From NCBI GenBank assembly GCA_036250195.1, contig JAVHZZ010000003.1, positions 336,657,875 to 336,721,874 on the forward strand: a stretch of DNA of 64,000 bases, given 5' to 3'. The translations under genes and the position numbers were made by a program. Each line of letters starts with the position of its first letter. The stretch's first letter is position 1. Shown one piece after another: positions 47,365 through 58,236 of the stretch. The notes under the pieces were generated by a model. It was not told the DNA's origin and did no database searches. It saw only the letters and a program-made list of their open reading frames with translations. Source of the stretch: Mixophyes australis (taxonomy: Eukaryota > Chordata > Amphibia > Anura > Limnodynastidae).

Positions 47365-47603
47365 CTTCTGCATGAATGAGGGAGTACCTAAAAGTTTAAA
47401 TTAATTGAATTTATAATAATATAAAGTCTATTATTCTGTACTTTAGTGTTTTCATAACATAAACATAGAACCCAATTGCCACCTGTCCCGCATTTAGTTG
47501 TAGGGTTAAGTGCTCAAATTGACCTATTTGCGGAGCAGTTTTCCCATAATTCAGATAATGGGCAGATAATTTGATTCTGCCCCTTAGCAAGTTTTACTTA
47601 GAC

Positions 47604-48037
47604 TTGGTACACACTACAGGTTTTTCACCCAGCTATCGGGCTGATTAGACGATAAACGACTGTGAGGTCCGATATTGCATTAGTGTGTACGTTCCAATTA
47701 TCATGTTTTACCGTTCCAAAACACATTGTGTCATTTGATTTGATTTATAACTGAACTAAAAATCTCTATAAACGATGGAACATGGTAAAAGACAAATCCT
47801 GCAGTGAGTACGCACTCCCAACCAGCAGTGTAGGCAGATCTCCATAGAGTTTACAGAGTCACAATCTTTTCAGCAGATGGTTATGACAGAAGAAGAGCAC
47901 AGATCTGAAGGTAAATCATGTAAAATTGTGTAAGTGTGTACGCACAAATCAGCTTGTTGTTTGGGACTTTCAACCGTTGGTAAAATCATTAACAATATCA
48001 CATCGGGAGAAATTTTCTGTAGTGTGTGCCCAGTATA
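47604..48037. mobile_element. MITE (TACACACTACAG termini)
   Basis: The left end CTTGGTACACACTACAGG is mirrored by CTGTAGTGTGTGCCCAG. The interior has further short inverse matches ('agtgtgtacgttcc' and 'tgtgtacgcacaaatc'). It is about 430 bp and non-coding. Confidence 0.6.
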
Positions 48038-49175
48038 ACTTTATTTAAATAACAAATAAAGCAACTTGAGATAAAATATGAATCTTTGCTGCCATCTAGG
48101 GGACATTTTATGATAACGTTTCTAAAAACCTCACTGAGCAGTTTTTAAGCATGGATAAATTGGAGCAGAGTTCAATTATATATTCTCTTTTACGTTTATC
48201 ATACCATACACATTTAGAGATAAGCATAATACATTCTAAATCTGACATCCAGCTGGTCTTGGCTTAGTGAAGATGAAGTTGAAAGAAGTGCCAAGGAAAG
48301 GTGGGAGGAAACGTGTCTTTCTCTGGGTGCTTAGCAGAAGTACTGCATGAGCCATATTTAATTAGTAATATGAAAAGGTGGATTAGCAGAGGTGGCTTGG
48401 ATCCTTCTTAGAATACAGAAATATGTTATTTTTGAACATTTTAAAGGGGGCATACTTTCAATACTTTCATTCGTTTTTAAACCAACACAACACACAGCCA
48501 TGATAATTGGTCTGGTCATAAAAGTGTGAACTACCTTCAATCTTAAAGGGATAAATAGAGGATTAAGATGGGGAAACATAATCTATAGTGTTGTAGGCTG
48601 GGTTTAGGCTGAGGGCATAAACAGAAGTGAAGAATTCAGTATTACATTAACTCTTTGAATCACACCAATGTAGGTTTTACAACAAGATTGATGTTCCACA
48701 CTGGAAAATGAGGTAAATTCTACTGTGGCAGGCGCCTATGGGCACAGCGCTCCTAACCGCAGAATATGACCACAGCTAAAATTTCATGATGGGGGCACAA
48801 TTTATACTGCTCACTTGTGGCACTGCAAGTGCCAGCATGCACATGGGCACTGTGCTCCCATCTTGAAATCATAACTAATGACCCCGTTAGCAGTCAATTA
48901 ATGTCCCTTAATTTAATAATAATTTAATTTTGACCCAATAAGTTAATTATAAATAAATTTTGCCACCTTAATCAATAAATATTTCTTACCCCATAATTCA
49001 TAAGTTAATGGTTCTTATGTTATGAATGGCAAGATAACTCAAGCAGCATGCGATTTTCTAGCAGTTTTCTATCAGTTCGGCCTTTCATACGTCTGGTTTT
49101 CAAAACAGTCCAAAAATGCGGAGAAACAGAAATTTTCACAAACTGCAGCTTGATACATTTCCATCCACAGTGTTA
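48038..49175. other. No recognised feature
   Basis: AT-rich non-coding DNA. Confidence 0.4.
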
Positions 49176-49502
49176 TCATCATCCATCATCATCATCAGCT
49201 ATTTATATAGCACCACTAATTCTACAGCGCTGTACAGAGAACTCACTCACATTAGTCCCTGCCCCATTGGAGCTTACAGTCTAAATTCCCTAACATACAG
49301 ACTAGGGTGAATGTTGATAGCATCCAATTAACCTACTAGTATGTTTTTGGAGTGTGGGAGGAAACTGGAACACGCGGAGGAAACCCACGCAAAAACGGGG
49401 AGAACATACAAACGCCACACAGATAAGGTTTGGTTAGGAATTGAACTCATGACCTCAATTCTGTGAGGCAGAAGTGCTAACCACTAAGACACCATGCAGC
49501 CC
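49176..49502 (-). mobile_element. tRNA-headed SINE, near full length
   Basis: The inverse of the GATGAT tail is at 49176-49197, followed by 'ctatttatatagcaccac', 'attggagcttacagtctaaa', 'actccaaaaacatac' (in inverse), 'gtgggaggaaactgg' and the tRNA-like head inverse ending 'gtgctaaccactaagacacc', 'atgcagccc'. The GT microsatellite seen in the other copies is nearly absent here. Confidence 0.87.
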
Positions 49503-50486
49503 ATTATTTTTGTTAATTTAATTTAACTTAAATAAGCATACTAGACCAATAGGGTATTTTTGTTAAAAAAATATGTAAATATAAAATAATACTTCCGTTT
49601 GTGGTGAAGGTTTTCATGCAGTTCTCTGAATAATCCTGGTCCCCACTGCAAAATATATTCACGTTGGTGATGTCATGCAAAAGATATTCACGTTGGTGAT
49701 GTCATGGAGATAATACAATAGTCGCACTGAAAAGGACAACCTAACAATACTTAATATAGTAGTTTGTTTATTTAAGAAAAGAAAACATGTGAAATCCTAA
49801 CTTTTTCTTTTTAATCAGGTGTTTTTTATTATCTAAGAAAATGTTGATACATTAACAGAACAAACAGAAGTCAAAACAACAACTGCCAAAAAACATCATA
49901 CAATATAGATAATAGGTGTTAAACTGCAAACTATTCTATTCTGCACCACCTAAAAGTAACAATAAACAGCAGCAAGATGTATGATGACATCACTTATCAG
50001 TTTACAACATACAACTACCGCAGTATACAGAATTAATACATACAAAAATCATCATTAATTGGCATACAAAACAAGAACAAGGGTGCCTTATTCTTGTAAA
50101 CTGGGTTTCACCATTGATGTTACAGCATAGGGGAAATCTGAAATTGAATAGATCAAAATGTAAAGTAATGCAAGTAGAATTACCAAAAGATTGGTGATGC
50201 AATTACAGAATGCATATTGCTGTAATGACAGAATACATTGTAATGTCATATCAACAACAACTGAGGAAAGGGAACAGGTTATATGAAGTATACTTCATGT
50301 ATTGGAAGAGGTGTTAGGAATGAAGAGGAAGAGCCAGTTTATAGTACACTGGTAAGACTCGAGTCCTGTGTACAGTTCTGGAGACTCTATCATCAAAAAG
50401 GCAATAATCAAAAAACTTAGGAGATGGGAAACTAAATGGTACTTGGGCTATAGGACAAAACTGATCCTGAAAGACTTCAATAGCTG
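49503..50486. other. No recognised feature
   Basis: AT-rich non-coding DNA, with a short direct repeat 'atattcacgttggtgatgtc' at about 49656 and 49684. Confidence 0.4.
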
Positions 50487-50801
50487 CAGGGGCGCACGGA
50501 GGATTGTCGGGGGGGGGGGGGGGGGGGGGGTTTCTCCCCGCCGACCGAAAAAAAAAAAAAAAAAACAAGAGAGAGAACTGCTGCGCATGCGCAGCAGCTC
50601 AGTTTCGCCAGCTCTGTCCTATACAGCAGCCACGGCGCTGTCTAAGAAGCGTCGGCGGCGGTGCTGTATACAATACAGCACCGCCGCGGACGCTTCTTTG
50701 ACAGCGCTGCGGCTGCTGTATAGGACAGTGGCCACTTAGTTAGCGCAGGGGGGGTTTCTAGAGACTCAGAAACCCCCCCCCCCCCCCTGCGTGCGCCACT
50801 G
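50487..50801. mobile_element. GC-rich hairpin MITE with AGCTG duplication
   Basis: CAGGGGCGCACGGAG at the left is mirrored by CTGCGTGCGCCACTG at the right. AGCTG at 50482-50486 and 50802-50806 flank it. The core 50616-50728 is a long imperfect hairpin ('ctgtcctatacagcagccac' mirrored by 'gcggctgctgtataggacag'), with a CGCCGC-rich stem. Poly-G (50511-50530) and poly-C (50773-50786) runs also pair. Confidence 0.7.
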
Positions 50802-50806
50802 AGCTG

Positions 50807-52268
50807 AGCGTGTCCAGCTTAGAGGAGAGAGGGGATATGGTAGAAACAATGATATATATCAAAAGTAGCATTCAGGAAGGTAATATATTTAAAAATAGAG
50901 ACATGAATATTGAATTTTTTTTCTTTTTTTTTTTTTTTTTTACAGACTAGATTATAGGTCCATGATTTAACCAGCAGCTGTGATTAGAGCTCATACAACA
51001 AAAGTATTAAAAAATGCATGGGACAAACATATCTTTAGGACTTAGATTTAAATTATAAGTAAAAACGACAACAAACCCTCACACACCATCATATTCTATG
51101 ATTCTATGTCCACAAAAGTGGAATAAGTTTTCATTCTAGCTGCAAAATTTATATTTCAGCAGTAGATGGCAGCAAACAGTTCCGGAGAAAAGTGAATGCA
51201 TTGCTTTATATTTCTATCGGTTGCAGAATTTGACAACACTATAACACAAATGCATCTTTTTAGTAAGTTAATAAGTACATGTTTGTTGTTGGTTTTTTTT
51301 TGGTTTTTTTTAAATGCTCTGTCTGGTATAGCCTGTTAGTTGTGAATGAACTGACACAGAAATGACCTATTTACAGAACGTTGAAAAGCAATTTTGTAAA
51401 ACTGGTATCCGGTGTAAAATATGATGTAAAAGTCACAAAATTAAGATTACATTTTCCTCCTTAAATATTCGTCATACTAAATGAACCATGAGAGTGAGAG
51501 CACATTGTAACCGATGTCTCACTATCGTGTATTTTCATGTTTTTATATACATAGGCATTTCTGTGCATAAAACTGCAAAACATGGCATACCATTAAATGT
51601 ATATGACGACTCTTGAATGCTGGCAACTGACCTTGCCGAGAAAAAAAGGTTTCCCAGCCTGTCAGGGAACGCCACTGTAAATATGTCCGCTGCACCTCAT
51701 GAATCTCAATAAATATCTCAACCCTGCAAAAAAAAAAAAAGAACGCTTGTTTTTGCATGTGGGTACAAATCAAGGCGCATGAAAGCACCCAGTCTGCATT
51801 TAGCTAGGAACCCCCCAATCCTCCCACCTCTTCCCATCATAAGATGCCAAATTGGCCCCCTGCAGGCAACACCATGTTCCCTGACCTCCTGTAAACATGG
51901 GCACATGTGCGCGCACCTATTTCATGGTGTTATAAAATAACATAAGAGCTGCAGTTTTGCAGGAAATGCACTTAATACAGAGAATGTTGCTTACATTGAT
52001 TTTATTGCAAAAACATGGAAAGTCCTCAAGTATTAAACAATATTATAATTACTGGTCTAGATCGAGGAATTTACAATGACTGTTGCATAGAACTATTATT
52101 ATTACTAAACAAATTAGGTGAGATGGTGCATGTTTCTCCTTGTAATTTCCTGGTGTTGGTTTTTAATCCAGTGCTGCTCATGCACAGAAATGTTGGTCTT
52201 GTACTAGCTGTGTGCATATAAAGACCCTCTTTAAGTAGGCAAATTCTTACATATATCACTAATATGTA
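50807..52268. other. No recognised feature
   Basis: AT-rich non-coding DNA, with a T-rich run at about 50917-50940. Confidence 0.4.
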
Positions 52269-53404
52269 CTCAGTGGCCACTTTATTAGGTACACTTTTCT
52301 AGTACTGGGCAGGAGTCCCCTTTGCCCCCAGAACAGAACAGCCTGAATTCTCTGTGGCATGGATTCAACAAGGTGCTGGAAACGTTCCTTACAGATTCTG
52401 GTCCATGTTGATATGATAACATCGCGCAGTCGCTGCAGATTTGTCAGCTGCACGTTCATGCTGCAAATCTCTCACTTCACCACATTCTAAGGGTGCTCTA
52501 TTGGATTGAGATCTGGTAACTGTGGAGGCCATTGGAGTATACTAAACTCATTGTCATGTTTGTGAGAACCAGCTTGTGCTTTGTGACATGCTGTGTTATC
52601 CTGCTGGAAGTAGCCATTAGACAATGGGTAAACTCTGGCCATAAAGGGACTCACATGGTCAGCAGCAAAACCCAGGTAGGATGTGGCATTTAAACAACAG
52701 TCATTTGGTATTAAGGGGCCTAATGAGTGCCAAGAAAACATTCCCCACACCATTACACCACCATCACTAGCCTGCACATTGATACAAGGCTGGATAGATC
52801 CATGGATTCATGTTGTTTGCTCCAAATTCTGAACCCCACCATCTGCATATTACAGCAGAAATCGAGGTTCCAGGCAATGTTTTTCCTATCTTCATCTGTC
52901 CAGTTTTGGGGAGTCTGTGCCCACTGTAGCCTCAGTGTCCTGTTCTTAGCTAACAGGAGTGGAACCCGGTGTGTTCTTCTGCTGCTGTAGGAAATCCACT
53001 TCAAGGTTCAATGTGTTGTGTGTTCAGAAATGTTCTTCTGCATACCTCTGTTGTAATACATAATTATTTGAGTTACTGACACTTTTTACTTTCCTCTCTC
53101 ATTAACAAGACGCTCACTGGTTGTTTTTTGCTTTGCGCACCGTACACTGTAAATTCTAGATATTGTGCATGAAAATCCCAGGAATCAGCAGTTTCTCATA
53201 CCACCCTGTCTGGCAACAACAATCATTCCATGGTCAAAATCACATAGATCACATTTCTTCCCCACTCTGGTGTTTGATCTGAGCAACAACTGAACTCCTT
53301 GACCACGTCTGCATGCTATTGTGGATTGAGTTGCTTCCACATGATTGGCTGACTAGATATTTACATTAATGAGCACATTTACAGGTGTCCCTAATAAAGT
53401 GGCC
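52269..53404 (-). mobile_element. Tc1-like transposon D, both ends present
   Basis: The left end CTCAGTGGCCACTTTATTAG is mirrored by CTAATAAAGTGGCC at the right, and TA precedes the left end at 52267-52268. The transposase is on the - strand between about 53004 and 52300. The leader region between 53010 and 53380 carries the same phrases as the fragment at 2514-2712, in inverse. At 1.14 kb it is shorter than the usual 1.4-1.6 kb of such elements, so internal sequence has been lost. Confidence 0.82.
52300..53004 (-). pseudogene. Tc1-like transposase, decayed (element D)
   Basis: Three open pieces in changing frames cover the transposase. The first (53004-52753) has RRTHRVPLLLAKNRTLRLQWA and then WTDEDRKNIAW, leading to the first catalytic Asp region, which is altered. 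The second (52777-52487) has GGVMVWGMFSW, then YFQQDNTACHKAQ with the second catalytic Asp, and LPDLNPIEHP with the terminal Glu motif. The third (52459-52300) has a C-terminal LVESMPQRIQAVL segment. Frameshifts and the lost N-terminal helix-turn-helix show it is dead. The DD34E layout is otherwise the family norm. Confidence 0.8.
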
Positions 53405-54402
53405 TTTTTTAAAATATTTAAACTTTTTTTTTTTTTTTTGCTGCATTGTATTTTACTTTACCTTATACAATTGCATCCTATACCAGTCTACATTTGTTTG
53501 GAGGGAAACAATACCTTAATAACAAAACATCATAAAAATATTGTTATTTACGCAAAATATGTTCAGTGTAAGGAAAGGAAATCAAAGTACTGGTGTAAAA
53601 ACTAAGAATACATTTCTCTAGCCCAGCTGCGATGCTTGTTATCTAAAAATTTTGTCTGACATACATATATATTCAATTATAAAAGTCTGTTGTTGTCTGC
53701 TCCCTGATATCCCCTCTCCTATTTGCTAAGTAGAAATTGGCAAACAGCCATCGTCACTGTTAATGTTTGTATTTTGTTGCAACAATATTGCGGCTCATGC
53801 AGATCCGTTAGACCTTACTACTGCAGAGAAGCTGTTACATATAAACATTGTTTTTCAAAATCTTTACATAACATTTTACTACTAGTTGTGCAATATGTGT
53901 GGTTTTACCTCTAAATAAAATGTGGTGGAGTAATATTTCCTGGCTCACCTCTACAAGTGATGTGTATACCCAGCTTTCGTATTACCTGGCTGCACTCCTT
54001 CTCGTGCCAGTGGTTAGGGCAGGAGGGGAGGAGCCACCACATTGCCAATGATCTAATGTTGGTGTTGAACCTATGAAAGAGGTGTAGGCGCGCAACGTGC
54101 ACACCGTGAAGCTGTTGGTGGTGTGATTGGTGATTTATCAATGTTTATAGCCGGTTAGGTTTTTAGCGCTGCAATCTGTTTTTAGTTTATTGGATTTTAC
54201 ACAGGTGGTTTGCAGCCACCTTGGTTATTGCAACAGTTTCACCTTTTGGCTAAATATTGTTTGTATAGTATTATTTTTATTTAGGCGCCTTATCAAAGGG
54301 TTGTTGTGTGATTGGTAGTCCAGCAACTTGCTGCTATTGTACTACAAAACACAACGGGCACACTTCTAAGAGCGCACGCCATGCAGCAAAGGGAAAACAC
54401 AG
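53405..54402. other. No gene recognised
   Basis: AT-rich sequence. The section 53930-54360 is GC-richer and reads like a dispersed repeat ('aggcgcgcaacgtgcacacc'), but I cannot classify it. Confidence 0.35.
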
Positions 54403-54545
54403 CATCGCTGGCACTCAGCATTGCTAGCACTCAGCATTGCTGGCACTAAGCATCGCTGGCACTCAGCATCGCTGGCACTCAGCATCGCTAGCACTCAGCA
54501 TCGCTGGCACTCAGCATTGTTGGCACTCAGCATCGCTGGCACTCG
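54403..54545 (+). repeat. ~16-bp minisatellite
   Basis: About nine near-identical copies of CATCGCTGGCACTCAG, with CATTGCTAGCACTCAG-type variants. Confidence 0.92.
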
Positions 54546-55732
54546 CTCTCTGTGCAGACTCAAATAAAAAGATCAACAAGGGTAAGTCAATAGAGTGGGA
54601 AGGTGCAGGAATGACTTTGGAAAGTTATTTTGCCAGGATGAGCGGAGCAGGGGAGGGCCATACCAGTATTTTGTCTAGGACTCCATGGGGTTTTATTCCT
54701 TCTCTGATGCTGCCAGTCATTTTTTGGCAAAAGGGCCCGAATACTGTATCCTTCTAATAGGTTTACTAACAGGAAGTTTGTTGTGTGCAGTAAATGATAT
54801 CCCATCATTGCCAGAACTGTATCTTAAATATAATCAGTTCTGATTAGCTCCCAAAACTTGTACATTGTGATTTTTATTATAATCTCTCTTATATAAGCCA
54901 ACTTAAAGGCTAGGTTTTTTTTGGTCCTTTAATAGTTGGTTATTAATTGAGCCCATAGTAATTTAGTTAGAAACTCATTGCTAAATACTGGAACAGAAAA
55001 GATTCTCCCAGGAGAAATGGTTCCGGTTATGTACATACTACTGTGAATTAATAGAATTATTGTAGAGTGCATTTTTACATCGTAATGTTTGTATTCTATT
55101 TCTATAATTGATCGTAGTATGTTTATGCCTTGTTTGGGTATACAATGGATCATACACTGCACAGGAACCAGTGTAGTACATAGTGCTAGTCCTTTTCATC
55201 ATGAGACCGCATGATAAGGTGCGGTTTACATACAAGTCCTCTCTTCTGGGGTAGAGAGGCACATGCAGACATACTGGCAGGGGCAGAGGGGCATCTGAGC
55301 CCCCCGGCTGGGCTACGTTGGGTTTTGTAACTGAGCCACCTGCATTTTTTTTAATTGAAAATAGGCTGCTGATTCGAGTCTTGCCATCCGGGCTAAAATT
55401 TGTCAGCCCTCTCCTGCATACTGGGCAGAGTTTAATGGAGATAGTTTTAGTATAGTCTTGTGTGCATGTGGTGTTCTTGTGAGGGACTGTAGTTGTCTCA
55501 GTGTACAGTAGATGTGTGAGGTGGTAATGACATCTTTGTGTATGTAGGTGGTTGCTCCAGGGTGTGGGACTTCACCTAGCATCTTGCTTCTATCTAGAGA
55601 AGTTGGTGTCTGTTGTGTGATGTAAATGCTAATTGGGGTCTTTATTTCTCTCTTAATTCTCACTTTTTCCCCTTTGTTACCATTCAAAAGAAACGTGTAT
55701 GTCTTGCTTGTTACATTTCACAAATCGCAGTA
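54546..55732. other. No gene recognised
   Basis: Non-coding. The segment at 55275-55440 ('gggctacgttgggttttgta', then 'ctgcattttttttaattg') resembles 25626-25700 ('gggctaccttgggcttgctc', 'ctgcattttttttccgttc'), so the two are probably copies of one dispersed repeat. Confidence 0.35.
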
Positions 55733-55752
55733 TATATATATATATATATACC

Positions 55753-55806
<54 letters not shown>
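55733..55806. repeat. (TA)n microsatellite with internal CCGG
   Basis: TA run broken once by ACCGGT near 55751. Confidence 0.95.
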
Positions 55807-55807
<1 letters not shown>

Positions 55808-55838
55808 CCTGCAAACTAAGTATTTTATTGCACATAGT

Positions 55839-56530
55839 GGGCCTGATTCATCAAGGAATGCAAAGTGAACACAATTTACATTATTTTTAAATGGATGGAG
55901 AATGCAATCAGGACGCCCGTTTTCAACAAGCAGAGGATCTCAAGAAACGTTTCTCGTAGAATACAGGAGTAAGTACACTCTGCCTGTAGGGCACTTGCCA
56001 TATGCAGACAGACACAACACACTGCACAATGCATATGTCTATATATAAAGTTCCATTAGAATGCACAGATTAAACATATATTATTTTTTCTTTTTTTACA
56101 TGAAATGCATATATCAAGACGTTATTATTGTCTACTGTACATAAAATTAATTTTACAGTTGCTCTTCATTGCAAACACATGTTCTGGCATCCATACGCAA
56201 CCGTCAACACTCAACACGTTTACCTGCCCTGTAGCTGGTGCAAGTGATACGGCTGAAAATCACGTCCCTGAGAGATGTCCAAAGCTTGAATCAGACAGAT
56301 GTGTGTGCGCACATCACGACATGCCTTTACTGTACATTGACTGCATCCGCCCATTCCTTTGCCTGTTCCACCCGGGAAATCGTAGGCTGACGGAAGTCTC
56401 CTTTACGTTCAATGACGAATTGGATACACTTTCATTCTCAGGCATATAGTCCCTTTCTGAGCATGCACAGAGCAATTTTACACACAATGCGGCACATATC
56501 AGTATCTATATTTCTTAATGAATCAGGCCC
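55839..56530. mobile_element. ~690-bp MITE-like element (GGGCCTGATTCAT termini)
   Basis: It starts GGGCCTGATTCATCAAGGA and ends TTCTTAATGAATCAGGCCC, an imperfect inverted pair. The interior has no protein homology I can see. Part of it (56218-56300) matches the diverged repeat at 17720-17800. The length suggests a non-autonomous DNA element from the same group as the 24384 and 42962 copies, which share the terminal motif but not the interior. Confidence 0.6.
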
Positions 56531-57092
56531 AGGGTGACTACTGTATTTTCCTAGTGTACCCATTTTCTTGCATTAAGGTAGAAATTACACACTCTGTTGG
56601 ACATTCTCCTCCTCCAATGAAAATACATTTCACAGGCTCAGTTCCTGGTGAAAAGGCAATTGTAGTGAGTGGCATGAGCTATGTGCTCCTGCTTAGTTTA
56701 TGGGCAATGTTACCATCCTTATCTGCCTCACTGGATACTTATCTCCAGAGACCAGACTGCCTGACTAGTCAATCTTTTTGTTTAATTACATATTACCCAG
56801 GGTGGTATTTAAATTAGAAAAACAACCAGACTTAAGTGAAATATTGCATTGGGTATAAGATGCTATAAAAGCCATAATTTATATGATTATTAAATTGGTG
56901 TGATTCTAATAAAATAACAGCAGTAAAACAGAAGCTACTTAGTAACCAAACATATCCTTGGAACAGACTACAGCAAATCTATATCAAAACTCTGCATTAC
57001 CAAAATAAATGTCACATTAACCCCTTTTGTCAGGCATGTTTTGCACCTCAGCGATCAGAGCATCATTTTTGGTGAAAGTCTATGCAAATCTT
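56531..57092. other. No recognised feature
   Basis: AT-rich spacer. Confidence 0.4.
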
Positions 57093-57093
57093 T

Positions 57094-57097
<4 letters not shown>

Positions 57098-57160
<63 letters not shown>
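57098..57160. repeat. (GT)n(AT)n microsatellite, insertion target of the LTR element
   Basis: GT and AT runs end in TATAC at 57156-57160, the left copy of the target duplication. The right side of the same microsatellite resumes as TATAC(AC)n at 62422. Confidence 0.95.
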
Positions 57161-58219
57161 TGTGATGATACCAGGATGTTAGGGTAGGAACCCAGAAGAA
57201 AGTCCTGGTATCAAGGGGTTCAGGATCACACAGGCAAAGAAAAGGTGTGGATACAACGGTATCTTTATTACAGCTAACTGCAAACAATAGCTTATATATA
57301 TATCAAACCATAATTCAAACAACACCCAGTGTTCACCAAACTTCAACCATCACCCAGTAACACCCCAGTGTTCAATAACCCCAAATTGTTTATAACGAAA
57401 ATAGGTTTTCTTTACCAGTCCAAGTTATAGGGGAAGGATGATGTCCGTGATTAATAGAATAAGCCAGGCAGAGCAGACAAGTCTGCAAGTCCAGGAAAAG
57501 CTTGTAATCCAATAGCCACAATACTTCCAGGTAAATTCCTCCTCAGCACACGGGCAGCAGTCAAAACTCCAACGCCAGTAGCTTCTAGAAGCAAAAATCC
57601 CACACCCAGAAATCTCTCCTGCAGGCCTTCTTAAAGGGACAACATTTCCCATGTGTGGAATCCCTCCCTGCAGGGTTATCCACAGGTCACAGATACTGGG
57701 ATTGGCTGGCAGGTATTAGGGGGGTGGAGATGGGAGTGGAGAGCTGTCCTTCCCTCATGGCTTTCCCTCCTGCTGTTTTGGAGACTAGGAGTCTGAAACA
57801 GATCCAGGGGAAACAATAGCTGCTCCAACCAGTTGCTGATTGACTTATTCCTGGTTAAGTAAGAGAGCCTCCCTGTTTTAACCCCTTCCAGTCATTTGTG
57901 ATGTCAGAGGGGCTCCAGCTAATCTCAGCTTCCTGTCTGTAAGAGGGGGGTGATGCCTTAGTCAGGAAACAGTACATCCACCATGTTGTAATCCGATATA
58001 ATGTTCAGATGAATACATGTAACCCACCTGGCTTTATTTAAGAATAATATGGTCAACTTAAGTCCATCTCATAGGTTTTTATACACACTTAGATTATGTA
58101 ACAAATGAGGTTAATAAATTAATGCAACCCAATGTTCACCTAAGCACAAGCAACTTTCATTCTAAGTGTTTAAAATGACAGATGGGGAAAATGATGGCTG
58201 TCAGACCCATCGCGTCACA
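57161..58219 (-). repeat. 3' LTR of the retroelement
   Basis: 1059 bp, same length and, as far as I can see, same sequence as 61363-62421. On the - strand it holds a TATA box (TATATATATAAG, 57304-57291) and an AATAAA at 57269-57264, close together, then about 100 nt to the end. It has one short open frame (57425-57652) that is unlikely to be coding. Confidence 0.93.
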
Positions 58220-58223
58220 TATA

Positions 58224-58236
58224 CCTCCCCCTTCTT
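58224..58236 (-). other. Polypurine tract
   Basis: On the - strand AAGAAGGGGGAGG, followed by TATA and then the 3' LTR. In LTR elements this purine run survives RNase H and primes plus-strand synthesis. It overlaps the stop codon of the 991-codon ORF: the TAA is at 58237-58235. Confidence 0.88.

Noticed and set aside
57425..57652. 75-codon open frame in the LTR, repeated at 61627-61854
   Set aside because: It is identical only because the LTRs are identical. No family features are visible and it lies upstream of the LTR TATA box, in the U3 region.
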